From: an uncultured Verrucomicrobiota bacterium
GTDB taxonomy: Bacteria > Verrucomicrobiota > Verrucomicrobiae > Opitutales > Opitutaceae
Reading direction: 5' to 3'
DNA length: 49,173 bases
Assembly: GCA_946482165.1 (NCBI GenBank)
Contig: CAMLQS010000003.1
Span: 1 to 49,173, forward strand
In this document: piece after piece, positions 24,339-32,135 of the stretch
Layout of the letters: the number at the start of each line of letters is the position of its first letter
How positions within the stretch are numbered: the first letter of the stretch is position 1
The notes under the pieces: generated by a model
Databases searched by the model: none
What the model saw: only the letters and a program-made list of their open reading frames with translations
Told to the model about the DNA's origin: nothing
Translations under genes and position numbers: made by a program

Positions 24339-25739
24339 TCACCGGTCGACCAACGGCAGGAGGGCGGCCCGCCTGGCGGGATCGTCGACAACGCGCCATC
24401 CGGAGGAGCGGTAGGGCGCGTGGCGGACGAGCCGTCCGAGGGCGAGGTCGTAGTGGTAGGCGGCATTGCCTCCGAACGAGACCTCGCCGGCGACGAGGGC
24501 GCCGAAAAACTCGCCGTTGCCGACGACGACGAACTCCGCGGCGGGCGCGTAGACGACGCCGGAGAGGCCGCCGCCGCCCGCGATTTGAAAGCTTTGCCGC
24601 CGAAGCCCGGGCTCGGTGCTCCAAAGCTGGAGGGCGGCGGGGGAGGCGTTTTGGTTGACGATGCCGTTGCCGGCCACGAGCACGTCGCCCGCGAAGTAGA
24701 TGGTCAGGCTCGATCCCGCCGGGATGTCGATGCGCGCGCTGCCGCCGATGGACAAGGCGTCGAGCGGGTCGGTGAGAACAAGGACGACATCTCCTTGGAT
24801 GGTGAGCGTCTGCTTTCCGGAGAGGCGCAAGGTGGAGGCTCGCCAGGACGTCGCCTGCCCGGCCGTTCCCAAGGTGGCGCCAAAGCTTCCGATGAAGACG
24901 CCGTCGGAGGGGGGCGCGATGACGGGGAACTCGTCATTGAAGTCCTTTGTGATCCGCGAAAAATCGATTACGCCGTCCGTGGTGCCGAAGGGGCCGATCA
25001 AGCCGGGTGAACGAAGAGTCGGCTGGGCCCCGCCGGTGCGGAGATAGCCGAAGATGCGTGCTTGATTGAGCTCGAGATCGGCATCGAGTTTCGCGCCGGT
25101 GGCGACTTCTCCGGTGTCGACGGCTCCGTCTGCCGAATAGGGCACCGCGGGGGTCGCGGAGTCTTGGTCGGGATCGGAATCCCACGAGTCGAAGGACGCG
25201 TTGCGGCCCTTGAACGCCAAGCCTTCTCGGGCGACGAGGCCGGCCGCGAAGAAGGAGCGGCGGCGCAGGGAAACCTCGAGAAGCTGGGTAACCGGCGCTC
25301 CGCCGGGGCTCTGCACGGAGGCGAGGGCGACGAGGGTCGGGCGCGCGTGCTCGTCGGGCGCGACCGGGCTGGCGTAGACCTTGATCGCACCCGAGGTGGC
25401 CGTCGCGAGGGTGAAGCCGTCGAAACGGCGCCAGGCCGCCTCGCCGGAAAGCTGCCAGCCGTCCCACGCGTCGGCCTGGCGGGCGAGGAGACGGTTGTAG
25501 GTCCAAAGGCCTTCCTCGAGGCCGGCCTCGGCGAGGTGAAAGGATGCCCCGCGATTGAAGGTGCGCTGGGAAAGCCGGGCGGAGCCGAGGTTGAGGCTGA
25601 GGTAGCCGCCGAGAACGAGGGCTATAAGGGCGGCGACGAGCAAGGCCACGACCAGCACCGAGCCGCGCGGACGCGGCGCCGCGCCGCCGGGACGGCGAGG
25701 GGTGGCGAACGGCTGGATACGATGAAGGCGGGCGGGCAT
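24339..25739 (-). CDS. PilX-like pilus assembly protein, cassette 2
   Basis: A 466-residue paralogue of the protein at 20610-22382. A Pro/Arg-rich leader (MPARLHRIQPFATPRRPGG) precedes a membrane anchor at about residues 27-47 (SVLVVALLVAALIALVLGGY) and the PilX-type HLAEAGLEEGLWTYN. The C-terminal domain is Gly-rich and probably a beta-solenoid. It shares LIGPFGTTDGV and the GVVYAPAAEFVVVGNGEFF region with its paralogue but is 124 residues shorter. The ATG at 25739, 4 bp after the preceding stop, is preferred to longer frames that run into the upstream gene. It is third gene of the upstream cassette; the response regulator follows after 63 bp. Confidence 0.76.
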   Translation of the reverse strand: MPARLHRIQPFATPRRPGGAAPRPRGSVLVVALLVAALIALVLGGYLSLNLGSARLSQRTFNRGASFHLAEAGLEEGLWTYNRLLARQADAWDGWQLSGEAAWRRFDGFTLATATSGAIKVYASPVAPDEHARPTLVALASVQSPGGAPVTQLLEVSLRRRSFFAAGLVAREGLAFKGRNASFDSWDSDPDQDSATPAVPYSADGAVDTGEVATGAKLDADLELNQARIFGYLRTGGAQPTLRSPGLIGPFGTTDGVIDFSRITKDFNDEFPVIAPPSDGVFIGSFGATLGTAGQATSWRASTLRLSGKQTLTIQGDVVLVLTDPLDALSIGGSARIDIPAGSSLTIYFAGDVLVAGNGIVNQNASPAALQLWSTEPGLRRQSFQIAGGGGLSGVVYAPAAEFVVVGNGEFFGALVAGEVSFGGNAAYHYDLALGRLVRHAPYRSSGWRVVDDPARRAALLPLVDR

Positions 25740-25743
25740 GGGG

Positions 25744-26376
25744 TCAGGCGCCTGAGCTTTTGTTGCGGAGCGAGCAGCGCGCGGAAAGGGAGAGCTGGCT
25801 GGCGGAGGGCGCGCGGGCGTCGGGGCGGAGGGCGCGAACGCGAACCTCAAGTTGTCTCGTCTCGAGATCGTTTAGCGCGGGGGCCTCGCGACCGGCGCTC
25901 GAAGGCCGGCGGTAGCGACGAAATTCGAAATCGGGCGCCACGTCCCGGACGAGGACCTCGGGGGCGGCTCCGGCGGCTTGGCGCACGAAGCGACCGGGCG
26001 CTGCGGGGTCGGCCGCGGATTCGAAAGAGTAGGTCACCAAGGAGCCTGCGCCATCCGGCAGGACGAGGGTGAGCCGGCGCTCGTTTTGCCAGCGCACGTC
26101 GGAGGCAAGACGCACATCGTGGTTGAATCGTTCGAGCGCGACGCGGAGCCGGGAGTTCATCTCGGAGTAGGCGGAGGCGTTGAGCCCGGCGCGGCCGAGG
26201 AGCAGGAAAGTGGAGAGAACCCCGGCCAGGATGAAGGAGGATAGACTCGCGGCGATGAGCACCTCCGTGAGCGTAAACGCGGCGGCGCGGCTCCGGCGCC
26301 CCGAATGGGTCGGGAGGCGGCGGTCGGCGCGCGAAGACGGCGCATGGCGCTCAGCGGGTGGTGTAAAAGTAGTCAT
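25744..26376 (-). CDS. PulJ/PilW-like prepilin, cassette 2
   Basis: A 210-residue prepilin-like protein. The leader ends with Ala33 rather than the usual Gly, followed by F34 and Glu38 (AAFTLTEVLIAASLSS) and a hydrophobic helix. Alanine at this position is tolerated by some prepilin peptidases. The body (LRVALERFNHDVRLASDVRW) and C-terminus (LSARCSLRNKSSGA) align with the cassette 1 protein at 22385-23002. The ATG at 26376 overlaps the PilV-like gene by 26 bp, and the stop is 4 bp from the PilX-like start. It is a minor pseudopilin by family; its place in a pilus or secretion tip is inferred. Confidence 0.83.
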   Translation of the reverse strand: MTTFTPPAERHAPSSRADRRLPTHSGRRSRAAAFTLTEVLIAASLSSFILAGVLSTFLLLGRAGLNASAYSEMNSRLRVALERFNHDVRLASDVRWQNERRLTLVLPDGAGSLVTYSFESAADPAAPGRFVRQAAGAAPEVLVRDVAPDFEFRRYRRPSSAGREAPALNDLETRQLEVRVRALRPDARAPSASQLSLSARCSLRNKSSGA

Positions 26377-26815
26377 TGAGACCGCTCCGGCTGTAGCGGG
26401 TGATGAGGCGCGCGCTGTGAGCACGTCCGTCGAGCCCGCCCCAAGAGGCGACAAGGGTGATTTCTTTCAGGCCGTCGCGCAGGTCGCGGATGCGGCGTTC
26501 GCAGGTGTAACGGGCGAAATCGCCGCCCGCCGGAGGAGCGACGGCGATTTCACCGGAGGTTTGCAGCGTTTGCAGCTGGGTCCAGTTGAGCAAACGCAGG
26601 CGCTCAAGCTCGGTTTGCATCAGCTGAGAGGCCGCGTCGAGCTGTCGCGCCTGGGCGATGGTGTCGAGACTGCGCCGCAGGGTGACCAAGGCCCCGCTTA
26701 TCCCGAGCATGAGCACGCAGGAGGCGACCATCACTTCCACGAGCGAAAACGCAGACCTCCGCCCGGCGCGAGGCGCAGCGGGGCGAGGCTTGGGGATCTT
26801 GGGGAGGACGGGCAT
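26351..26815 (-). CDS. PilV-like prepilin, cassette 2
   Basis: A 154-residue prepilin-like protein starting at the ATG at 26815. The leader MPVLPKIPKPRPAAPRAGRR is followed by Ala22, F23 and Glu27 (SAFSLVEVMVAS), so this protein too has Ala instead of Gly before the cleavage point. The hydrophobic helix and the segment AASQLMQTELERLRLLNW match PilV-type minor pseudopilins. The C-terminus TRYSRSGLNDYFYTTR parallels the cassette 1 protein. It is the first gene of the upstream triad and lies 91 bp after the sensor kinase, across an AT-rich gap. A much longer open frame upstream is rejected because it would run inside the kinase gene. Confidence 0.83.
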   Translation of the reverse strand: MPVLPKIPKPRPAAPRAGRRSAFSLVEVMVASCVLMLGISGALVTLRRSLDTIAQARQLDAASQLMQTELERLRLLNWTQLQTLQTSGEIAVAPPAGGDFARYTCERRIRDLRDGLKEITLVASWGGLDGRAHSARLITRYSRSGLNDYFYTTR

Positions 26816-26906
26816 GAACAGGCCTACACGATACCTATTTATAGATCGGGCGTCGAGAGGGTGTATCGGCTTAAACAATACGTGATTAACCTCAGCAAAT
26901 ATGGGC
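26816..26906 (-). promoter_or_regulatory. AT-rich interval before pseudopilin cassette 2
   Basis: This 91-bp gap is strikingly AT-richer than its surroundings. It holds TATTTATAGAT and TTAAACAATA stretches and an inverted CGATAC (26829-26834) / GTATCG (26863-26868) pair. It is the likely promoter of the upstream pseudopilin cassette and a candidate site for the response regulator. No standard -35/-10 pair can be assigned with confidence. Confidence 0.4.
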
Positions 26907-28634
26907 CTAGCCCGGCGGCAAAGGTCCCGAGACGGGTGCCGGCGGAACCGATTCGACGGCGTCGTCGTCGGTGGGGTCGCCACCGTCATCTCCCTCATCG
27001 ATAGGAGAAAGCGGGAAAATAAACACAAGGCGCGTTCCGCGGCCGGGCGCGGAGTCAAGGGCGGCTTTCGCGCCGTGGCTCGCGGCCCTGGCAAAGAGGT
27101 TGTCCAGACCGCGACCGCGTTTGGCCGAGACGGGGTCGAAACCGGAACCGTCATCCTCGATCTCAAGGTTCGCGGCGTCGGCGGAGCCGGCGGCGGGCGC
27201 GAGGCGAATGCGGACGTTTCGCGCGTGTCCGTGGCGCAGGGCGTTGCTGATGGCCTCGCGAAGCAGGAGGAGCAGTTCGGTGCGCAGCGGAGTGGGGAAC
27301 CTTGCGGCGACCGCCTCGTCGAGGGCGAACTCCGCGCGTGCGGCGCCGTCGGCGTTCATCGTGGCGAAAAGACGCTCGACGGTGAGGGCGAAGGCGTGGT
27401 CGTCGGGCGGATCCGACTCGAGGCCGGTGATGAAATCCCGGACCTCCCGGATAGTGGCGTTCAACACGTCCGCGACTTGCGCGAGGTGGCGTTCGGCGGC
27501 GGCCGGGTCTTGGGCCACGCGTTTGCGCGCCGCCGCGATGCCCATGCCGGCGGCGTAGATCGACTGGATGAGGCCGTCGTGCAAATCGCGGCCGAGGCGC
27601 GCGCGCTCCTCGAGGGTTTTTTTCAGGGCCGCCTCGGCGTTGCGTCGTTCCGCGATCTCGCGGCGGAGTTGCTCGCGGTGTTCGAAGGAGGTGACGATCA
27701 GCCGGGCGACGCGTGTCAGCTCGGTGCGCGCCTGGAGGAGGGGCCGGATCGGGGCGGTGTCGTGACGCGAGAGACTGTCGGTGATCCAGCCGAGCGGGCG
27801 CAGCACCCACTGGTGGAGACTCACTGCAAGCGAGGCGATGAGGCAGAGGCCGAAGAGCAGAAAGACGCGGGTCTTCAGGCGGTCCGTCTCGAGCCGAAAC
27901 GATATGTCCGGCGCCGCTTTTCTGAGGCTGAGCGTGCGAACGGGACGGCCGTCCCAGGCGGGAAGCGGGCGCTGCACGACGATGGGGGCGGGCGCCTCGA
28001 GGTCGTCGGAGCTGTCCTTGAGCGACTCCGCGATGCCGGCGGCGGCGGGCGGGCTGAGGGATGCGTCGCTGTCGGTAAGATCACCCAGCCGGGCGAGGTA
28101 AGGCTCGTCCCACACCCGGCCCACGAAAAGCCAGGGCGCGGAGGGACCTGCGAGCCGGAGCGCGCGCAGTTCAAGCAGGCCCGCCGGGCTGGGTTGAAAG
28201 TAGGATCGCAGGCCCGTATCCGGATTGCCCAGCTCGGCGAGATGGGCGGCGGGGACGGGCAGGGCGAGCGGCGGCAGGCCGTCGCGGCGCGCCTCGTGGA
28301 TGAGTTTGCCGTCCGGACCGGCGATCCACAGCGCATCCACGCCATAGCGCGACAGGAGAACGTCCAGGTTGCGGCGCGCCCATTCGCGACGCCCGGCGGG
28401 CTCGGCGGCGAAGGCGGACAGATTTTCCCAGCCGGCGGTGTCGTCGACGAAGCGCCGCAGGGACGAGGCCCGCAGGTCGAGCCAGTTTTCGATCAGGCGC
28501 GCGTCGTCGCGGCGCGCGGCCGAGATCGCCTCGGCGATCTGGCGCCGTTCGAGCGCGCGAAGAGCCACGAGGCAGAAAAGAAAGACCAACAGGAGCAGTC
28601 CGAGCAGGAGGGCCAGACGGAGTTTGATGCTCAT
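26907..28634 (-). CDS. Sensor histidine kinase with CHASE4-like sensor (HisKA_3)
   Basis: A 575-residue membrane sensor kinase. TM1 is at about residues 5-26 and TM2 at about 257-275. Between them lies a periplasmic domain with the CHASE4-like features VDDTAGWENL and ARRNLDVLLSRYGVDALWI. A short HAMP-like/coiled linker follows, then a HisKA_3 dimerisation helix with phosphoacceptor His352 (ARLGRDLHDGLIQSIY). The HATPase domain has its N-box Asn464 (REAISNALRHG), DDGSGFD (494-500) and GRGL. The C-terminus is an acidic, Pro-rich tail of about 35 residues. This kinase class pairs with NarL-type regulators such as the one at 23586-24275. The signal sensed is unknown. Confidence 0.92.
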   Translation of the reverse strand: MSIKLRLALLLGLLLLVFLFCLVALRALERRQIAEAISAARRDDARLIENWLDLRASSLRRFVDDTAGWENLSAFAAEPAGRREWARRNLDVLLSRYGVDALWIAGPDGKLIHEARRDGLPPLALPVPAAHLAELGNPDTGLRSYFQPSPAGLLELRALRLAGPSAPWLFVGRVWDEPYLARLGDLTDSDASLSPPAAAGIAESLKDSSDDLEAPAPIVVQRPLPAWDGRPVRTLSLRKAAPDISFRLETDRLKTRVFLLFGLCLIASLAVSLHQWVLRPLGWITDSLSRHDTAPIRPLLQARTELTRVARLIVTSFEHREQLRREIAERRNAEAALKKTLEERARLGRDLHDGLIQSIYAAGMGIAAARKRVAQDPAAAERHLAQVADVLNATIREVRDFITGLESDPPDDHAFALTVERLFATMNADGAARAEFALDEAVAARFPTPLRTELLLLLREAISNALRHGHARNVRIRLAPAAGSADAANLEIEDDGSGFDPVSAKRGRGLDNLFARAASHGAKAALDSAPGRGTRLVFIFPLSPIDEGDDGGDPTDDDAVESVPPAPVSGPLPPG

Positions 28635-28800
28635 GCGGAGAGAGCGTCCTAGCGGCGGGCAAGGGGGAAAGTCAAACGACCGATGCGTGTCGGCCGCCGC
28701 GCCCCAAACCGGTTCGGCGGGGAAATGCGCCCTTGACTCGGACGGCCGCCTTTGAGGTTCTGCCCGTTTTCCAAAAGCAAACCCTCGTCACTCTTAACCC

Positions 28801-29061
28801 ATGGCCAACACCAAATCCGCCATCAAGGCCGCCCGCAAGACCACCCGTCTCACCGCCCGTAACAAGGCGACCAAGACCAAGCTGAAGACTCTCCACAAGA
28901 AGTTCCTCACCGCCGCCAAGGGCGAGGACAAGGATGCCGCCAAGGCCGCCGCCAGCGCCTACGCTTCCGCGATGGACAAGGCCACCAAGTCCGGCGTCGT
29001 CCACAAGAACGCCGCGTCCCGCGCCAAGGCCCAGACCTCCAAGGTCGTCTTCGCGAAGTAA
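28801..29061 (+). CDS. rpsT: Small ribosomal subunit protein bS20
   Basis: A complete 86-residue bS20, which binds 16S rRNA during 30S assembly. The sequence starts MANTKSAIKAARKTTRLTAR, the standard bS20 N-terminus, and continues as basic helices (NKATKTKLKTLHKKF, GVVHKNAASRAKAQTSK). The codons are strongly biased to C-ending, as expected of a highly expressed gene. It is divergent from the sensor kinase and followed by a strong terminator. A TTGACT at 28733-28738 could be its -35 box, but no good -10 is visible at the right spacing. No Shine-Dalgarno sequence is evident. Confidence 0.98.
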   Translation: MANTKSAIKAARKTTRLTARNKATKTKLKTLHKKFLTAAKGEDKDAAKAAASAYASAMDKATKSGVVHKNAASRAKAQTSKVVFAK

Positions 29062-29108
29062 GTTTCTCCGCGGCCGCCCGCCGCCTCTTCGGATTTCCGA
29101 AGTCTTTC

Positions 29109-29150
29109 CACCCCGCGATCGTCCCGGACGACGCGGGGTCTTTTTGTTTT
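29109..29150 (+). terminator. Rho-independent terminator of rpsT
   Basis: ACCCCGCG and CGCGGGGT form the outer stem, an internal CGTC/GACG stem caps it, and TCTTTTTGTTTT follows. A classic strong terminator 48 bp after the rpsT stop. Confidence 0.92.
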
Positions 29151-29204
29151 CGGGCCCTTTCGCGCGCTTGAGCCGAGACGCGCGAAAGCTTCTGGTGGGG
29201 CGCG

Positions 29205-32135
29205 ATGCGCGAAGCCTCCGTCCAACTGCTCCTTAGCCCCGGCGCGGAGGAAACGTGGACGCAGGTGATGCGCCCCTGGCTCGAAGCCGGGCGCGGGCGG
29301 CTGGAGCGAGGTTACGTGGTGGTGCCGACGCGGGGCCAGGCCCACGGTTGGAAGCAGCGCTGTTTGTCCGCCGATCTGCCGCTGCTCGGGGTGGAGTTTC
29401 TGGCTCCCGGCCTGGCGCGGCAAAAATGGCGCTCCCTGGCGACCGCCCCCCGCCCCGTGCTGGGGCGCGAGCTTCTGCTTTTGGGCCTCCGCACGCTGAT
29501 CTCGCGCCGGCTGGCGCGTTTGGAGCCGGGCGATTCGCGCCGGGGCTTTTGGCAAAGCCTGCAAAGCGATCCCGAGCGCGCGCTTGATGATTTCGACGCC
29601 TTGCTGAAAGGTGGTTTTCGCGCCGCGGATTTCCCGGTCGAGCCGCTTCGCGACGTTTTCGGCGAACTCTCGCGCTGGGTGGCGGATCACGGGGCGGTTT
29701 TCGCCCCGATCGAGGCGGAGGAGGCCGGTTTGGCGAAGCCAGGCTCCGACGCGAGGGTCATCCCCGGACGCCTGCTCGTGTGCGGCCTCGGCGCGGAGAC
29801 CTGGGGCGAATTTTTCAACGTGGTCGCGTTTATGCGTCGCATGCGGGACGTGACCGTCGTGCTGCCCGAACCGGGCTTTCGCGGACGCGCCGACGCGGAC
29901 GAAAAGTGGATCGAGCTCTGGCAGGCCGTGCTGGGCGTCGCCGCGCGCCCCTTGGATGTCGCCGATGCAGACGCCGGCCTCGGCGACGGCGACAACTGCG
30001 CCGCCGTCGGCGCGCTCTGGACCCGGGAACCCGCGCCCGAGGCGACGCGACGCGCGACGGTGCTCGTCGGGCGCACGCGCGCCGACGAAATGAGCCTGCT
30101 GGCCGACGCGATCGCCGACCGGCTGAATGCCGGCGCGGAAAACATCGGGGTGATTTTCCCGTGCGCCGACGCCGCGCACCTGCGGCTCGCGTCCCTGCTG
30201 GCCGCGCGCGAAGTCCCTTTCGCCGATTTGGTGGAAGGCGCGGCCATGCCCGCGGCGGATGTGCAAACGCAGCGCGCGCTGATCGCCTTCTACGCGGGCG
30301 GGGCGCGCGTGGACGATTTGCTGGAGCTCTGGCCGCCCTTGCGAGCCCTCGGCGCCGGCAACGACGAGCGCGTCAACCTTACGTTCGGCCGCGTGCGCCG
30401 CGCCTGCGAGCGCTCCTTCGACGAGCTGCACACGCATGCGCTCGCCGCGCACGTCGAGCTTTGGCGGGAGCGCGAGCCGGCGCTGGCCGAGATCGCGGGC
30501 AAACTCCTGCCGGCCTGGCCGGAGGAGCTGACCTTGCGCGACGCGCTCGGGCGGCTCGGGGGAGTTTGCGCGGCGCTTGGCGTGGCCGGGCCGGAGGGGC
30601 TGGGCGCCCTGGGGACTTTCGCGGAAAAATGCGGCGAGGAAACGTTTCCCTCGCGCGTGGTGCTCGCCGCGCTGGACGAATTCATCCCCGCGAAGGCGCC
30701 GCCGGCCGTGTCGCCGGGAAAAGGGACTTTTGCGCGCGTCACGCTGGCGACGCGCCGCCGTGCGGAGGGATTGGCGTGGTCGCATTTGTTTCTCGTCGAG
30801 GCCAACGCCGGCGTATGGCCCGAGCGCGGGGAGCCAAGCCCCTGGCTGACGGACGAGCAGCGCGAGCAACTGAACCTGCGCGGACGTTTCTCGCTCGGGG
30901 TGTTTACCAGCGAGCAGAAGGCGGCGCTGGAAAAAGCGGGCTACGCGCAGCTCGCGCGCGACACGCGCCGCGAGGTGATTTTCTCCGCGGCGCTTTTCGA
31001 CGAGGAGAATCCCGAACTGCCGCTGGCGCCGAACAGCTGGGTGGAGCGCGTGCTGTGGGCGGGCGGCGACGCGGCCGCGGCGGGCGGCCTGGAGGAGGCG
31101 TTCGCGCGCAAGGCCCGGCATGTGGCGACGCCTCCGTCGCCGGAGCCCGGCGACGCGAAGTGGAAGGCGGTGTGGGATGGCCGGCGCGATCCGGCGCTGC
31201 CGTTTGACGAATGGTTTTTCTGCGGCGATCCGGCGACGATCACGCCGAAGGACTGGTCGGCGCGCCGCATCGAGGCCGGAGTGCGGGATCCGGCGGTGCT
31301 GTGGTTCGAGAGCGTGCTCGGCGTGGCGCGCGTGCCTTGGGAGCCGCTCGTGCGCGCCCGGGCCCGGGCGCTCGGCCAGCTCGCGCACGCGCTGCTCGCG
31401 CGGGCCTTGGCGGGAACCGGCGCTGACGCCGCGCATTTCGTCCCGCTGCCGGGCCGCGAGGAGGCGGAGCGGCATCTGACGGAGGCGCTCGCCGAGAAGC
31501 GCGGGGCGTGGCCGGACGATTGCTATTGGGATTCCTTTCACGCGGAGCTCGCGCACGTCTGCGAAACCTTGCTCGGGCAGGCCTACGAAATCGCGGAGAC
31601 GATGGGCGCGGAGACGGTTTTCGTGGCGGCGGAGCGCAATCTCCCGGCCGAAGCGACGGTGGCCTGCGGGGAGGGGCGCATCCAGGTGCGGGGTCGCATG
31701 GACCTTGTGTTGAGCGATCGGCCCGGGTGGCTCGGCGCGGCGGTGGAGGTGCTGGATTTCAAGACGGGCGGCGACGCGAAGCTCAACGCCGCCCGGATGG
31801 CGCGGGACGGCAAGTCGCTGCAGCTCGCGCTTTATCTCGCGGCCGCGCGTTCGCTCGGGGCGGAACGCGGCCGCGTGTGGATGGTGAAGATCGAGCCCGG
31901 CGGCACGTCCGCGCTGACGATGGAGGATCTGGACGCGGCGCTCGCGCCGCTGGGCCGGATGGCGGCGTTCGTCGCGACGGGCCGCTACGGCGCGTTGACG
32001 CCGGACCGAGGTGAGTATCCTCCCTACGGATACGATTGGCCGCTGGCCTGCGCGCCGATTCCGGCGACGGTGCTGGCGGAGAAGTTCACGGCGACCTTCG
32101 GGCCCGACGACGGGAAGGAGGCGGGCCGTGGCTGA
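29205..32135 (+). CDS. addB: AddB-type helicase-nuclease subunit
   Basis: A 976-residue partner of the UvrD-type protein encoded next. The C-terminal PD-(D/E)XK nuclease shows GRMDLVL with Asp833, then EVLDFKTGG with Asp851 and Lys853, and the downstream QLALYLAA helix. The N-terminal part is a degenerate helicase-like region (VVVPTRGQAHGWKQR) without an intact Walker A motif, as in many AddB/RexB proteins. AddAB resects double-strand breaks to a recombinogenic 3' tail. The four-cysteine iron-sulfur pattern of Bacillus AddB is not apparent near the nuclease domain. The ATG at 29205 precedes the domain directly. The stop overlaps the addA start by 8 bp, so translation is coupled. Confidence 0.83.
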   Translation: MREASVQLLLSPGAEETWTQVMRPWLEAGRGRLERGYVVVPTRGQAHGWKQRCLSADLPLLGVEFLAPGLARQKWRSLATAPRPVLGRELLLLGLRTLISRRLARLEPGDSRRGFWQSLQSDPERALDDFDALLKGGFRAADFPVEPLRDVFGELSRWVADHGAVFAPIEAEEAGLAKPGSDARVIPGRLLVCGLGAETWGEFFNVVAFMRRMRDVTVVLPEPGFRGRADADEKWIELWQAVLGVAARPLDVADADAGLGDGDNCAAVGALWTREPAPEATRRATVLVGRTRADEMSLLADAIADRLNAGAENIGVIFPCADAAHLRLASLLAAREVPFADLVEGAAMPAADVQTQRALIAFYAGGARVDDLLELWPPLRALGAGNDERVNLTFGRVRRACERSFDELHTHALAAHVELWREREPALAEIAGKLLPAWPEELTLRDALGRLGGVCAALGVAGPEGLGALGTFAEKCGEETFPSRVVLAALDEFIPAKAPPAVSPGKGTFARVTLATRRRAEGLAWSHLFLVEANAGVWPERGEPSPWLTDEQREQLNLRGRFSLGVFTSEQKAALEKAGYAQLARDTRREVIFSAALFDEENPELPLAPNSWVERVLWAGGDAAAAGGLEEAFARKARHVATPPSPEPGDAKWKAVWDGRRDPALPFDEWFFCGDPATITPKDWSARRIEAGVRDPAVLWFESVLGVARVPWEPLVRARARALGQLAHALLARALAGTGADAAHFVPLPGREEAERHLTEALAEKRGAWPDDCYWDSFHAELAHVCETLLGQAYEIAETMGAETVFVAAERNLPAEATVACGEGRIQVRGRMDLVLSDRPGWLGAAVEVLDFKTGGDAKLNAARMARDGKSLQLALYLAAARSLGAERGRVWMVKIEPGGTSALTMEDLDAALAPLGRMAAFVATGRYGALTPDRGEYPPYGYDWPLACAPIPATVLAEKFTATFGPDDGKEAGRG
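32115..32120 (+). promoter_or_regulatory. Shine-Dalgarno AAGGAG of addA
   Basis: AAGGAG ends 7 nt before the GTG at 32128. It is one of the few strong ribosome binding sites in the window and decides the addA start in favour of GTG over a longer frame that runs inside addB. Confidence 0.8.

Noticed and set aside
26351..27166. 271-residue version of the cassette 2 PilV-like protein
   Set aside because: The extra N-terminus would lie inside the kinase gene and the AT-rich promoter region; the prepilin leader starts at 26815.
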